A stretch of DNA of 36,792 bases from Deltaproteobacteria bacterium SM23_61 (GTDB lineage Bacteria > Desulfobacterota > SM23-61), in the NCBI GenBank assembly GCA_001304105.1, contig LJUR01000014.1, forward strand, positions 1-36,792, written 5' to 3'. This document shows positions 18,092-27,150 of this stretch, piece after piece; the stretch's first letter is position 1; each line of letters begins with the position of its first letter. The notes under the pieces are model-generated. The model saw only the letters and a list, made by a program, of their open reading frames with translations, did not search any database and was not told where the DNA came from. The translations under genes were made by a program, and so were the position numbers.

Positions 18092-18104
18092 GACTCAGGC
18101 CTCC

Positions 18105-18692
18105 TTGGTATTATCAGCCAGAGATCGATTCCCCCGGAAGGATGCAGGAAGAAAACTCCCTGTGCAGGGAGTCTCCTTCCTGCTGGTTGCCATTTTTTGT
18201 TTCTCTTGTTCCTGCGTCGGTCCACCTTCGACCCTTTCCGCCCAGCCCGCCCGGGTCATTGAGGGAGTCCCCTTTTTCCCCCAGGAGAAATTCCAGTGCG
18301 GCCCCGCATCCCTGGCCGGGGTCCTGAATTACTATGGATGGAAGGTTTCCCCCGCCGAGATCGCGGCCGAGATCTTCAGCCGGCAGGCCCGGGGAACGCT
18401 GGACATGGATATGGTTTTTTACGCCCGGAAGAAAGGGCTGAGAGCCGAAAAATACAGGGGAAGCTTCGAAGACCTGCAGGCTCAAATCAGTTCCCGCCGT
18501 CCCCTCATCGTTCTGATCGACCAGGGGCTTTGGGTTTACCAGAGCCATCACTTCATGGTGGTGGTGGGGTATGACGAAAGGGGCGTCATCGTCAATTCCG
18601 GAAGAGAAGAACGCAAGTTTCTATTCCGGGATTCCTTTTTGAATACCTGGAAGAAAACCAAATTCTGGACCTTAAGGATCACCCCCCCATGA
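18105..18692 (+). CDS. C39-like cysteine peptidase (PA2778 family)
   Basis: VPFFPQEKFQCGPASLAGVLNYYGWKVSPAEIAAEIF...SHHFMVVVGYDERGVIVNSG: C39 catalytic Q/C and H regions. Confidence 0.82.
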   Translation: MVLSARDRFPRKDAGRKLPVQGVSFLLVAIFCFSCSCVGPPSTLSAQPARVIEGVPFFPQEKFQCGPASLAGVLNYYGWKVSPAEIAAEIFSRQARGTLDMDMVFYARKKGLRAEKYRGSFEDLQAQISSRRPLIVLIDQGLWVYQSHHFMVVVGYDERGVIVNSGREERKFLFRDSFLNTWKKTKFWTLRITPP

Positions 18693-19153
18693 AAAAAAGA
18701 GTTCTGATTTTACTCTTTGCTCTTTGCTCTATGCTCTCTGCGCTGGGTTGTTCGTTCCCCCGGGTCATCGTCCTGAAGGACCCCCTGACTCCGGAGGAGC
18801 ACTTAAACCTTGGGGTCACTTATGAGCAGCAGGGGGATTTCGACAACGCCATCAAACAATACAAGCTGGCGGCCAAGAATCTTCCCCGGGCCAATCTTTA
18901 TCTGGGAAATGCCCATTTCCAGAAGAAGGAATGGAAAGAGGCCGAAGGTTTCTACCGCGAGGCTATCGAGCTGGAACCCGACAACGCCGACGCCCACAAC
19001 AACCTGGCCTGGCTGTATTACACCCGAAAAGAAAATTTGGACCAAGCCGAAAGGCTGGCGCAGAAGGCCTTGGAGTTGAACCCGGCCAAGGGGGACATTT
19101 ACCGGGATACGCTGGAAAAGATCAGGGAGATGAAGAAGGGCTCCGGGCGATGA
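18689..19153 (+). CDS. TPR repeat lipoprotein
   Basis: Lipobox SALGC; EEHLNLGVTYEQQGDFDNAIKQYKLAA, YLGNAHFQKKEWKEAEGFYREAIELEPDNADAHNNLAWLYY. Start overlaps the C39 gene stop. Confidence 0.85.
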   Translation: MKKRVLILLFALCSMLSALGCSFPRVIVLKDPLTPEEHLNLGVTYEQQGDFDNAIKQYKLAAKNLPRANLYLGNAHFQKKEWKEAEGFYREAIELEPDNADAHNNLAWLYYTRKENLDQAERLAQKALELNPAKGDIYRDTLEKIREMKKGSGR

Positions 19154-19225
19154 AGGCCAAGAAGGAAGACCGATTTCATACTTGAGATTTGGCTCTTATG
19201 CGGCAATTTCCAACGGGCCATTTGT

Positions 19226-19795
19226 TTATATGCTCCTGCGGTACCCGACAAATGTCAGGATGTCTCCCATGAGAATCTCATAATCCTTCCGAATCTGCTC
19301 GTACATCCGGGCATTTTCTATGGCCAAAGCGCCCATTTCGGCCAGGGCTTCAAGGAAGCCGATCTCCTCTTGCGAGAAATTTCGGGGTTTGGAAGTATAA
19401 AGCCGGAGAACCCCGATTACTCTTTTCTTGACCGCAAAGGGGACCGAAATAATGCTGAAAATCCCCTCTTCGGCCGCCTCCTTCTGGTATTGCGCTCGTC
19501 GGTCCCGGGTCGCATCATAGATGCTCACCGTTTTCCCCTTCATGGCCTCGGCGATGCTCCGATCCACCGCCACCGCACCCTTGGATAGGTATTTCTCGCT
19601 CAATCCGTGAGCGGCAACTAGCTCCAATGTCTGCCTGGAAGGGTCCAGGAGGCGGATGGCGCAGCCTTTCAGGTTCATCACTTGGTTGACTTTGGTGACC
19701 AGCAACTGCAGGACTTCCCTGATGTCCAGGGTGGAGTGGATTGCCTTCACCACTTCACGGAAGGAGTCGAAGAACAATTTCTCACGAGAATTCAT
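19226..19795 (-). CDS. GAF domain protein
   Basis: MNSREKLFFDSFREVVKAIHSTLDIREVLQLLVTKVNQVMNLKGCAIRLLDPSRQTLELVAAHGLSEKYL...AFLEALAEMGALAIENARMYE-type GAF pattern; start at 19795. Confidence 0.88.
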   Translation of the reverse strand: MNSREKLFFDSFREVVKAIHSTLDIREVLQLLVTKVNQVMNLKGCAIRLLDPSRQTLELVAAHGLSEKYLSKGAVAVDRSIAEAMKGKTVSIYDATRDRRAQYQKEAAEEGIFSIISVPFAVKKRVIGVLRLYTSKPRNFSQEEIGFLEALAEMGALAIENARMYEQIRKDYEILMGDILTFVGYRRSI

Positions 19796-20161
19796 GTTTC
19801 CACCTCCTATCGGGTTCCTATTGGGTACGAGAATGGCTAGTAACTGGCTCTTGACCGGGAGAATATAAAAAAATCTTACCGCAGAAATAAAAAGATGACA
19901 ATAGCCTAAAGGACTTCCCCTCTTGGCGATTCCTACCCATTCAGCTCGACCCTCTGCTCTCCGCCGGTCCTTTTTCCAAGTTTTCCTTTCTTTCCCATTG
20001 CGTACCTTGCATTGCGCTTTTGAAAAGGGGGCCCCATGAAATAAGGAGGCAATAAATTGACGGTGTTTTTTCCCATGAAAAGGCAATTTTTACATTCCTT
20101 TTGTCCCCCCTCAATTTCCTATCATTCAATAAAAACAAAGAGTTAGAGATAAGGCACGGGA

Positions 20162-20177
20162 TGGCATGTAAATTGCT
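20162..20177 (+). promoter_or_regulatory. Candidate sigma54 promoter upstream of prkA
   Basis: TGGCATGTAAATTGCT: GG-N10-GC with good -24/-12 match; prkA ATG at 20234. Confidence 0.75.
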
Positions 20178-20233
20178 CAATTATGTACCGAACGAACCCG
20201 GCTACCCGGGCCGAAAAAACAGGAGGTAAATAC

Positions 20234-22288
20234 ATGCTCCCCCAGCAAGAAGTCCTGTCCCTGATCGACCGGTACACCCAGGATAGCGCCTACCAGGCCC
20301 TTCACTGGGAAGGCACCTTTGGGGATTACCTGAAGATCGTAAACGAGAACCCCGGGATTCTGCGGGATGCTTTCCAGCGCATTTACGATCTTATCATTTC
20401 CTACGGGACCGAAGAATATGTGGAAAATAAGGATAAGCTGACCCGCTACCGGTTCTTCTCCGACCCGGACAACGGAGGGGTCGATGCCGTCTTCGGCCTG
20501 GAAAGGCCGCTGATGCATCTGGTCAACGTTTTTAAATCCGCCTCCCGCCACTACGGTACCGAGCGGCGCATCCTGCTTCTCCACGGCCCGGTGGGCTCGG
20601 CCAAGAGCACCATCGTCCGCCTCCTCAAGAAGGGGCTGGAGGCCTATTCCCGGAAACCGGAGGGAGCGGTGTACTCTTTTTCCTGGCACTTTCCGGACCC
20701 GGAGAAGGGACAAATCAATGAGCCCTGCCCCATGCACGAGGACCCTTTGAACCTCCTTCCCCCCCCAGTCCGGGAGCCTTTGATCCAGAGCCTTAACACC
20801 AAAATCAACGGCCGCACGAAAATCGCCGTCGACGGGGACCTCTGCCCGTCCTGCCGTTTCTACTTCCGCACGCTGATGCAGAGGTTTGCGGGGGACCTGA
20901 AGAAGGTCCTTGACCACGTCCGGATATACCGGCTCATCCTTTCCGAACAGGACCGCATCGGCATCGGCACCTTTCAGCCCAAAGACGAGAAGAATCAGGA
21001 TTCCACCGAGCTGACCGGAGACATCAACTACCGCAAGATCGCCCTCTATGGGTCTGATTCGGATCCGCGGGCCTTCAACTTCGACGGGGAGTTCAACGTG
21101 GCCAACCGCGGGCTCATCGAGTTCGTCGAGGTCCTGAAACTGGACGTGGCCTTCCTGTATGACCTGCTCTGCGCTTCCCAGGAGCACGTGATCAAGCCCA
21201 AGAAATTCCCCCAGACCTACATCGATGAGGTGATCATCGGCCACACCAACGAGCCGGAATACAAGAAGCTGCAGAACAACGAGTTTATGGAAGCCCTGCG
21301 GGACCGGACGGTGAAGGTGGACGTACCCTACATCACCCGGCTTTCCGATGAGGTCAAGATCTATGAGAAGGATTATGGCCCCAACCGGGTACAGGGGAAA
21401 CACATCGCCCCCCACACCATAGAAATGGCCGCCATGTGGGCGGTGCTGACCCGGTTGAGAGAGCCGAAAAAAGCGAACCTGAGCCTGCTCCAGAAACTGA
21501 AGCTCTACAACGGGAAGACGCTCCCCGGCTTTACCGAGGAGAACATCAAAGAACTGAAGGACGAAGCGGAGCGGGAAGGGATGGAGGGCATATCTCCCCG
21601 TTACATTCAGGACAAGATCTCCAACGCCCTCGTATCCGAGGACGCCGAGGGGTGCGTGAATCCTTTCACCGTCCTCAACGAACTGGAATCCGGGCTGGAC
21701 CACCACAGCCTGATCACCTCGGAGGAGCAGAAGAAGCGCTACCGGGAGCTGATGACCGTGGTTAAGGATGAGTATGCCGACATATCGAAGAACGAAGTCC
21801 AGCGGGCCATCTGTGCCGATGAGGATGCCATCAAGCGGCTCTGCGGGAACTACATCGACAATGTCAAAGCCTACACCCAGAAGGAGAAGGTGAAAAACAA
21901 GTACACCGGCGAAAACGAAGAGCCCAATGAACAGCTCATGCGTTCCATCGAGGAAAAGATCGAGATTCCCGAGAGCCGCAAGGATGACTTCCGACGGGAG
22001 ATCATGAACTACATCGGGGCCCTGGCCATCGAGGGGAAGACCTTCGATTACCGGTCCAACGAGCGCCTCAACCGGGCCCTGGAACTCAAGCTCTTTGAGG
22101 ACCAGAAGGATACCATCAAGCTGACCAGCCTGGTTTCCAACGTGGTGGACAAGGAAACCCAGGAGAAGATCGATGTGGTCAAGAGCCGGCTGATCAAGAA
22201 TTATGGGTATTGCGACGTTTGCGCCACGGATGTGCTCCACTTTGTGGCCTCCATCTTCGCCCGGGGGGACTTGAAGGAAGCAAAATAA
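20234..22288 (+). CDS. prkA: PrkA family serine protein kinase
   Basis: [27 protein letters not shown]-loop, [49 protein letters not shown] before ATG 20234; followed by DUF444 and SpoVR genes. Confidence 0.95.
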   Translation: MLPQQEVLSLIDRYTQDSAYQALHWEGTFGDYLKIVNENPGILRDAFQRIYDLIISYGTEEYVENKDKLTRYRFFSDPDNGGVDAVFGLERPLMHLVNVFKSASRHYGTERRILLLHGPVGSAKSTIVRLLKKGLEAYSRKPEGAVYSFSWHFPDPEKGQINEPCPMHEDPLNLLPPPVREPLIQSLNTKINGRTKIAVDGDLCPSCRFYFRTLMQRFAGDLKKVLDHVRIYRLILSEQDRIGIGTFQPKDEKNQDSTELTGDINYRKIALYGSDSDPRAFNFDGEFNVANRGLIEFVEVLKLDVAFLYDLLCASQEHVIKPKKFPQTYIDEVIIGHTNEPEYKKLQNNEFMEALRDRTVKVDVPYITRLSDEVKIYEKDYGPNRVQGKHIAPHTIEMAAMWAVLTRLREPKKANLSLLQKLKLYNGKTLPGFTEENIKELKDEAEREGMEGISPRYIQDKISNALVSEDAEGCVNPFTVLNELESGLDHHSLITSEEQKKRYRELMTVVKDEYADISKNEVQRAICADEDAIKRLCGNYIDNVKAYTQKEKVKNKYTGENEEPNEQLMRSIEEKIEIPESRKDDFRREIMNYIGALAIEGKTFDYRSNERLNRALELKLFEDQKDTIKLTSLVSNVVDKETQEKIDVVKSRLIKNYGYCDVCATDVLHFVASIFARGDLKEAK

Positions 22289-22289
22289 A

Positions 22290-22375
22290 AAGAACCGCAA
22301 GGCGTAAGGCGTAATGCGCAAGGCGCAAGGGGTAAAGAGAAAACACCCAATACCCAACACCTAAAACCCCAAACC
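22290..22375. repeat. Low-complexity intergenic repeat (GCGTAAGGC / ACCCAATACCCAACACC)
   Basis: aaccgcaaggcgtaaggcgtaatgcgcaaggcgcaaggggtaaag...acacccaatacccaacacctaaaacccc. Confidence 0.6.
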
Positions 22376-22427
22376 ATGCCTTCCCCCAGGGGGTGATTCG
22401 GGGGGCCAAGGGAAGCAGGAAAAAGCT

Positions 22428-23531
22428 TTGTACCAAGCAAACCGCATTGAACGTGACCGGAGCCGGTTCAAAAAGATTGTCCGCGGGGCGATTCGTTCGG
22501 GAATCCGGAAATATATTTCCCATGGGGAACTGATCGGGCGGAAGGGAAAAGACCTGGTTTCCATTCCCTTACCCCAGCTGGAGATCCCCCGCTTCCGGTT
22601 CGGGCAGAACCCCAAAGGGGTCGGGCAGGGGGAGGGAAACCCCGGGGACCCCATCGCCCTGGACCCGAACGGGCCGGGGCAGAAACAGGCCGGATCAGAC
22701 CCGGGAGATCACATCCTGGAAGTCGAATTGACCCTGGAGGAGCTGGCCGAAATCATGGGGGAGGAGCTGGCCTTGCCCAGGATCGAGCCCCGGGGGAAGA
22801 AGAACATCGTCGCCGAAAGGGACAAGTACAAGTCCATCGCCCGGACCGGCCCGGAAGCGCTCCGGCACTTCAAACGCACCTTTCGCCAGGCTCTGCGCCG
22901 GCAGATCATCACCGGAACCTACGACCCGGCGGAACCCAAAGTCTGGCCGGTGAAGGAAGATAAACTGTACCGCTCCTGGAAGACCCTGCCGGAACAGGAA
23001 TCGAACGCGGTAGTGATTTACATGATGGATGTCTCCGGCTCCATGGGGGACGAAGAGAAGGAACTGGTCCGGCTGACCTCCTTCTGGATCGATACCTGGC
23101 TGACCTCGCAGTACAAGGGGGTGGAACGACGCTTCATCATCCACGACGCCGCCGCGCGGGAGGTGGACGCGGAGACCTTTTTCCACACCCGGGAGAGCGG
23201 AGGGACGCGCATTTCTTCGGCTTACGAAGTCTGCCTGAAACTGATGCGCGAGTCCTTTCCCTCCCAGGATTACAACCTCTACCCCTTTCACTTCACGGAC
23301 GGGGATAACTTCAGCGACGACGACGAGCAGGCCCTGAAACTGCTCTCCGAGATCGTTCCCCAGGCCAATGTCTTTTGTTACGGCCAGGTGGAGGGGTCCT
23401 ACGGCTCCGGAGGATTTCTGAGCCAGATTCAAGAAAAGGTGAAGGAAGAAGAGAAAGTCCGCACGGCCACCCTGCGGGACCGGGAGAGCATCTACGATGC
23501 CCTGAAAGCCTTTCTGGGCACCGGGCGGTAA
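22428..23531 (+). CDS. yeaH: DUF444 / YeaH-YhbH family protein
   Basis: NRIERDRSRFKKIVRGAIRSGIRKYISHGELIGRKGKDLVSIPL..., VVIYMMDVSGSMGDEEKEL (VWA-like), GGTRISSAYEVC; likely TTG start at 22428. Confidence 0.92.
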   Translation: MYQANRIERDRSRFKKIVRGAIRSGIRKYISHGELIGRKGKDLVSIPLPQLEIPRFRFGQNPKGVGQGEGNPGDPIALDPNGPGQKQAGSDPGDHILEVELTLEELAEIMGEELALPRIEPRGKKNIVAERDKYKSIARTGPEALRHFKRTFRQALRRQIITGTYDPAEPKVWPVKEDKLYRSWKTLPEQESNAVVIYMMDVSGSMGDEEKELVRLTSFWIDTWLTSQYKGVERRFIIHDAAAREVDAETFFHTRESGGTRISSAYEVCLKLMRESFPSQDYNLYPFHFTDGDNFSDDDEQALKLLSEIVPQANVFCYGQVEGSYGSGGFLSQIQEKVKEEEKVRTATLRDRESIYDALKAFLGTGR

Positions 23532-23645
23532 TGATTTAACCATAGATGCAGATTCTTCCTGTGTCGATTTTTTCTTTTGCTTTTGGATACAACCATCTCT
23601 GTGTTCTCTGTGCCCTCTGTGGTGAAATAGAAGAAAGGAAAAGAC

Positions 23646-25313
23646 TTGCTGAAGCATTCGCCCTCCCAAAAATTTCCCTCGGAACTGAAGCGGATGAAGT
23701 ACGAGATCCAGGACCGGGCGCAGGAATACGGGCTGGATTTTTTCCGGGTCATCTTCGAAGTCCTCGATTACCACGAAATCAATGAAATCGCGGCCTACAG
23801 CGGCTTTCCCCAACGTTACCCCCATTGGTCCTTCGGCATGCAGTATGAGGAAGTCTCCAAAAGCTATGCTTATGGACTATCCAGAATCTACGAGATGGTC
23901 ATCAACAATGACCCGTGCTATGCCTACCTCCTCAAATGCAATAACCTCATCGACCAGAAACTGGTGATGGCCCATGTCTTTGCCCATTGTGACTTCTTCA
24001 AGAACAACCTTTATTTCTCGCACACCAACCGGAAGATGATGGATGAAATGGCCAACCATGCCACCCGGATCCAAAGGTATGCAGACCGTTACGGGACCCA
24101 GGCGGTGGAGGCCTTCATGGATTGCTGTCTCTCCCTGGAAAACCTCATCGATCCCCACGCCACTTTCATGAAAAGGCGCGATCCCGAGGAATCCGGGGAC
24201 CGGAGCTGGGTCTGGACTCCGGGGTCCGGGCATGAACATGGATCTTTCGCCTGCGGTGGGGAGGGAAAGTCAAGCTGCACTTCCACCGGCTGTTCCTCCG
24301 TCTCCGGGAACTGCCCGGGCGGGCAGGCCAAAGAGGGGACCCAAGGAGCGGACCTCTTCGCCGATGACGAGGACGCGGAGCGCGTCCTACCCCGTCGGCT
24401 TCACAGCAAGGGGTACATGGACCGCTACATCAATCCCCCCGATTTCCTCAGAGCCCGGGCCGAGGAATTGAAGGCCAAGCGGAGGGAAAAAAAGCGTTTT
24501 CCCGAGACGCCGGAAGGAGATCTCCTCCTCTTTTTAATCGAGTCCGCCCCCCTCAAGAACTGGCAGAGGGACATCCTCTCCATTCTTCGGGAAGAGGCCT
24601 ATTACTTCCTCCCCCAGGCCCAGACCAAGATCATGAACGAGGGTTGGGCTACCTACTGGCATTCAAGGATCATGACCGAGAAGATCCTAAAGGATGCCGA
24701 GGTGGTCGATTACGCCGACCATCACTCGGGAACGCTGGGCAGTTCCCGGGTTCGCTTGAACCCTTACAAGCTGGGAGTGGAATTGTTCCGGGACATTGAA
24801 GACCGCTGGAACAGGGGGCGATTTGGGAAAGAGTACGAGGAGTGTGACGACCTCAGGGTCCGGGAAACCTGGGATAGAAATGCCGGCCTGGGAAGGGAAA
24901 AGATCTTTGAGGTCCGGCGGCTGTACAATGACCTGACCTTCATCGACACCTTCCTGACGGAGGATTTCTGCCGGAGGCAGAGGCTTTTCCTTTATGCCAA
25001 AGAGGAAGAGAACAAGACCTGGGTAATCCAGAGCCGGGAGTTTTCCCAGATCAAGAGGATCCTTCTTGACAGCCTGACCCATATGGGCCACCCCATCATC
25101 CGGGTCATGGACGGGAACTTTGAGAACCGGGGAGAACTCCTTCTACACCACCAGCATGAAGGGCGGGACCTCAAGTGGGATTTTTCCCGGGACACCCTGG
25201 TCAACCTTCAACGGCTGTGGAAAAGGCCGGTTCATGTGGAAACCCAAAAAGAGGGGGAAAAAATTCTTTTGACCTATGACGGGGCCGAGCACCGGGAGAA
25301 ATCCCTTGATTAG
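23646..25313 (+). CDS. spoVR: SpoVR family protein
   Basis: Ends of long ORF conserved: YPHWSFGMQYEEVSKSYAYGLSRIYEMVINNDPCYAYLL, REEAYYFLPQAQTKIMNEGWATYWHSRIM. Confidence 0.94.
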   Translation: MLKHSPSQKFPSELKRMKYEIQDRAQEYGLDFFRVIFEVLDYHEINEIAAYSGFPQRYPHWSFGMQYEEVSKSYAYGLSRIYEMVINNDPCYAYLLKCNNLIDQKLVMAHVFAHCDFFKNNLYFSHTNRKMMDEMANHATRIQRYADRYGTQAVEAFMDCCLSLENLIDPHATFMKRRDPEESGDRSWVWTPGSGHEHGSFACGGEGKSSCTSTGCSSVSGNCPGGQAKEGTQGADLFADDEDAERVLPRRLHSKGYMDRYINPPDFLRARAEELKAKRREKKRFPETPEGDLLLFLIESAPLKNWQRDILSILREEAYYFLPQAQTKIMNEGWATYWHSRIMTEKILKDAEVVDYADHHSGTLGSSRVRLNPYKLGVELFRDIEDRWNRGRFGKEYEECDDLRVRETWDRNAGLGREKIFEVRRLYNDLTFIDTFLTEDFCRRQRLFLYAKEEENKTWVIQSREFSQIKRILLDSLTHMGHPIIRVMDGNFENRGELLLHHQHEGRDLKWDFSRDTLVNLQRLWKRPVHVETQKEGEKILLTYDGAEHREKSLD

Positions 25314-25453
25314 GCCCTCTTCTCATTTCTATCTCTATGAAAATGTAAGGATTAAAGATGTCCCCTGATTTTGCCGATAAAGTCGATGAAAGAAAAAACT
25401 CCCCCCTTTCCCAACCGGGAAGGAGGGAGGATGAAAGGGTGAATAGAGGGAAA

Positions 25454-25921
25454 ATGGCCAGGGCAGAAAATATTATCAACGAGCTTCAGAAGTGTCCATT
25501 CGGACAACCGGGGGAGGTCTTTGCCCAAGATGGGGACCTTGAAGTCCGGGTGCAACTGGCCGACTGGGACCGCCTGGGCTGCCGGCTGGAGAAGCTGGAG
25601 ATGAAAGGCACCCGGGGCCATTCCCTGAAAGTTGACCCCATCCGTCTGGAAAAAGAATTGACCTACCTGGGCGAACCCCTCCGCATCGTTGAGCTGGAGA
25701 AAAATCGCGGAAAAGCCATCCTGCGAAGTTTCCCCCCCCGCAGGGAGAACGGGACCGTGTCCTTCTTCGAAATGATCCTTGACGGCTCTGAAGGACTATC
25801 CCTGACCCGGCTGGCCTATGACCGGATGCTGGGTCAGCGCTCCCCGGTACCCGTTTCTCTTACCCGGGACACCCTGGAGCGCCTTCTGGGCGACCTGGTG
25901 GACCTGGCTTCGGATCATTAA
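25454..25921 (+). CDS. Uncharacterised protein, fourth gene of the prkA-yeaH-spoVR cluster
   Basis: Starts at MARAENIINELQKC... (GTG 25439 also possible); the upstream part of the ORF crosses a hairpin repeat CTCCCCCCTTTCCC-aacc-GGGAAGGAGGGAG. Confidence 0.7.
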   Translation: MARAENIINELQKCPFGQPGEVFAQDGDLEVRVQLADWDRLGCRLEKLEMKGTRGHSLKVDPIRLEKELTYLGEPLRIVELEKNRGKAILRSFPPRRENGTVSFFEMILDGSEGLSLTRLAYDRMLGQRSPVPVSLTRDTLERLLGDLVDLASDH

Positions 25922-26424
25922 AAGCCTATCCAAAAACATTTAAAATTTTCTCCCAGCATTCTGTCCCGGGAATAAGCTGACAAAGGCAAACCCTGGTGCT
26001 AGGAGCCGATGCCCAGACCGATGCGCTTGCCAAAATAGGCATTCGTTCCTCCGGAGCCGACGGGGTTCTTACGATGGACACTGCCAAAGGGTCTATTTTG
26101 GCAGAACTTACCAATGCTTACCCCGCTGCCCGCGTTCCTTTACGGAACCCTGGAGATGCGGCGGAAGAAGACTTTCCTCCCGCCGGATTTTGTCCCGCCG
26201 AGGCGGGAATCTGTCCGACCCTCGGCTCCACATGCAATTTTATGCCTGTTATTTTGGGATATACTCTCAGGCTTTCCCTCCATCAAATTAGCGGACAGCG
26301 CCATGAAATTGGACGGCAAAAAATTGACCCGTTCTTTCGACTGGGCCGGATCGGGACGCTTGCCAGCCAGCTTCCATAAATAAAATTCCCAATAGATCTA
26401 TGTAATTAGGCATTCCGCCTCTCC

Positions 26425-26441
26425 GTGGCATGCGAATTGCT
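26425..26441 (+). promoter_or_regulatory. Candidate sigma54 promoter upstream of the GxxExxY gene
   Basis: TGGCATGCGAATTGCT with GG-N10-GC; similarity to the prkA promoter continues downstream (TTGCTCA..AT..TACCG). Confidence 0.65.
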
Positions 26442-26548
26442 CACTATCATACCGGATGTCCCTGAACCACTGTTCTGGGAGGGGATCGGTTTAACCGGAA
26501 AACGGGTAAGAGGGTGAATTTCTTTTCGGCTACCCCCCGGCAAAGGCC

Positions 26549-26965
26549 ATGGAAACCCAGAGGATGCTGAGAAAATTCGTCGGCAACAGGAAAAAGGCTC
26601 CTTTCAGGGAGCTGACCGAAAGGATCCTTTCCTGCGCCCGGGAAGTCCATTCGAGTTTGGGCCCCGGTCTGTTGGAGACCACCTATGAAGAAGCCCTGGC
26701 CCATGAATTTTCCCTGAAAGGAATCCAATTTGTGCGCCAGAAAGAGGTCAACCTCAGCTATAAGGGGAAGAGCATCGGCTGGCATCGGATTGACTTTCTG
26801 GTCGAAGATGAAGTGGTGGTGGAATTGAAGTGCGTTGAAAAACTCCACTCGATTCATCAGGCCCAGTTGGTGTCTTACCTGCGTTCCCTGAACAGGAAGT
26901 CGGGCCTGTTGATCAATTTTAACGTGGTGAAGTTCACCGACGGGGTCGAGAGTTACGCCATCTGA
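26549..26965 (+). CDS. GxxExxY protein (PD-(D/E)XK-like)
   Basis: SSLGPGLLETTYEEALAHEFSLKGI...SIGWHRIDFLVEDEVVVELKCVEKLHSIHQAQLVSYL; signature GLLETTY and D-x..ELK core. Confidence 0.9.
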   Translation: METQRMLRKFVGNRKKAPFRELTERILSCAREVHSSLGPGLLETTYEEALAHEFSLKGIQFVRQKEVNLSYKGKSIGWHRIDFLVEDEVVVELKCVEKLHSIHQAQLVSYLRSLNRKSGLLINFNVVKFTDGVESYAI

Positions 26966-27150
26966 AATCCCCCGATCATCGCGATTCCCTTTTTCTCCCT
27001 AAAATTCTTTTCCCGCCAGTGCTTTTTCCGCGCAACGCTCTTCCTTCCGGGCCGCAAACTTTCTTTTGCGCAGAAAAGAACAAAAGTGAAGGGTGGACAA
27101 GACGCATTTTGGGATTGAAAAAAATGGAGGCCGTCGGCTAAGATTCCTCC

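Noticed and set aside
19835-19852. Possible sigma54 motif TGGCTAGTAACTGGCT (GG-N10-GC, plus strand)
   Set aside because: The -12 part is TGGCT rather than TTGCW and no plus-strand gene starts nearby; the adjacent GAF gene is on the minus strand.
20177-22360. 727-aa ORF on the minus strand
   Set aside because: Shadow of prkA on the opposite strand; prkA motifs are unambiguous and the antisense product shows no recognisable domain.
22695-23825. 376-aa minus-strand ORF
   Set aside because: Antisense shadow of yeaH/DUF444, crossing a gene boundary and an intergenic repeat.
26447-26857. 136-aa minus-strand ORF
   Set aside because: Antisense to the GxxExxY gene, which has clear family motifs.
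27057-27087. Inverted repeat ACTTTCTTTTGCGCAGAAAAGAACAAAAGT
   Set aside because: Resembles common REP-like intergenic sequences; nothing further supports a function here.
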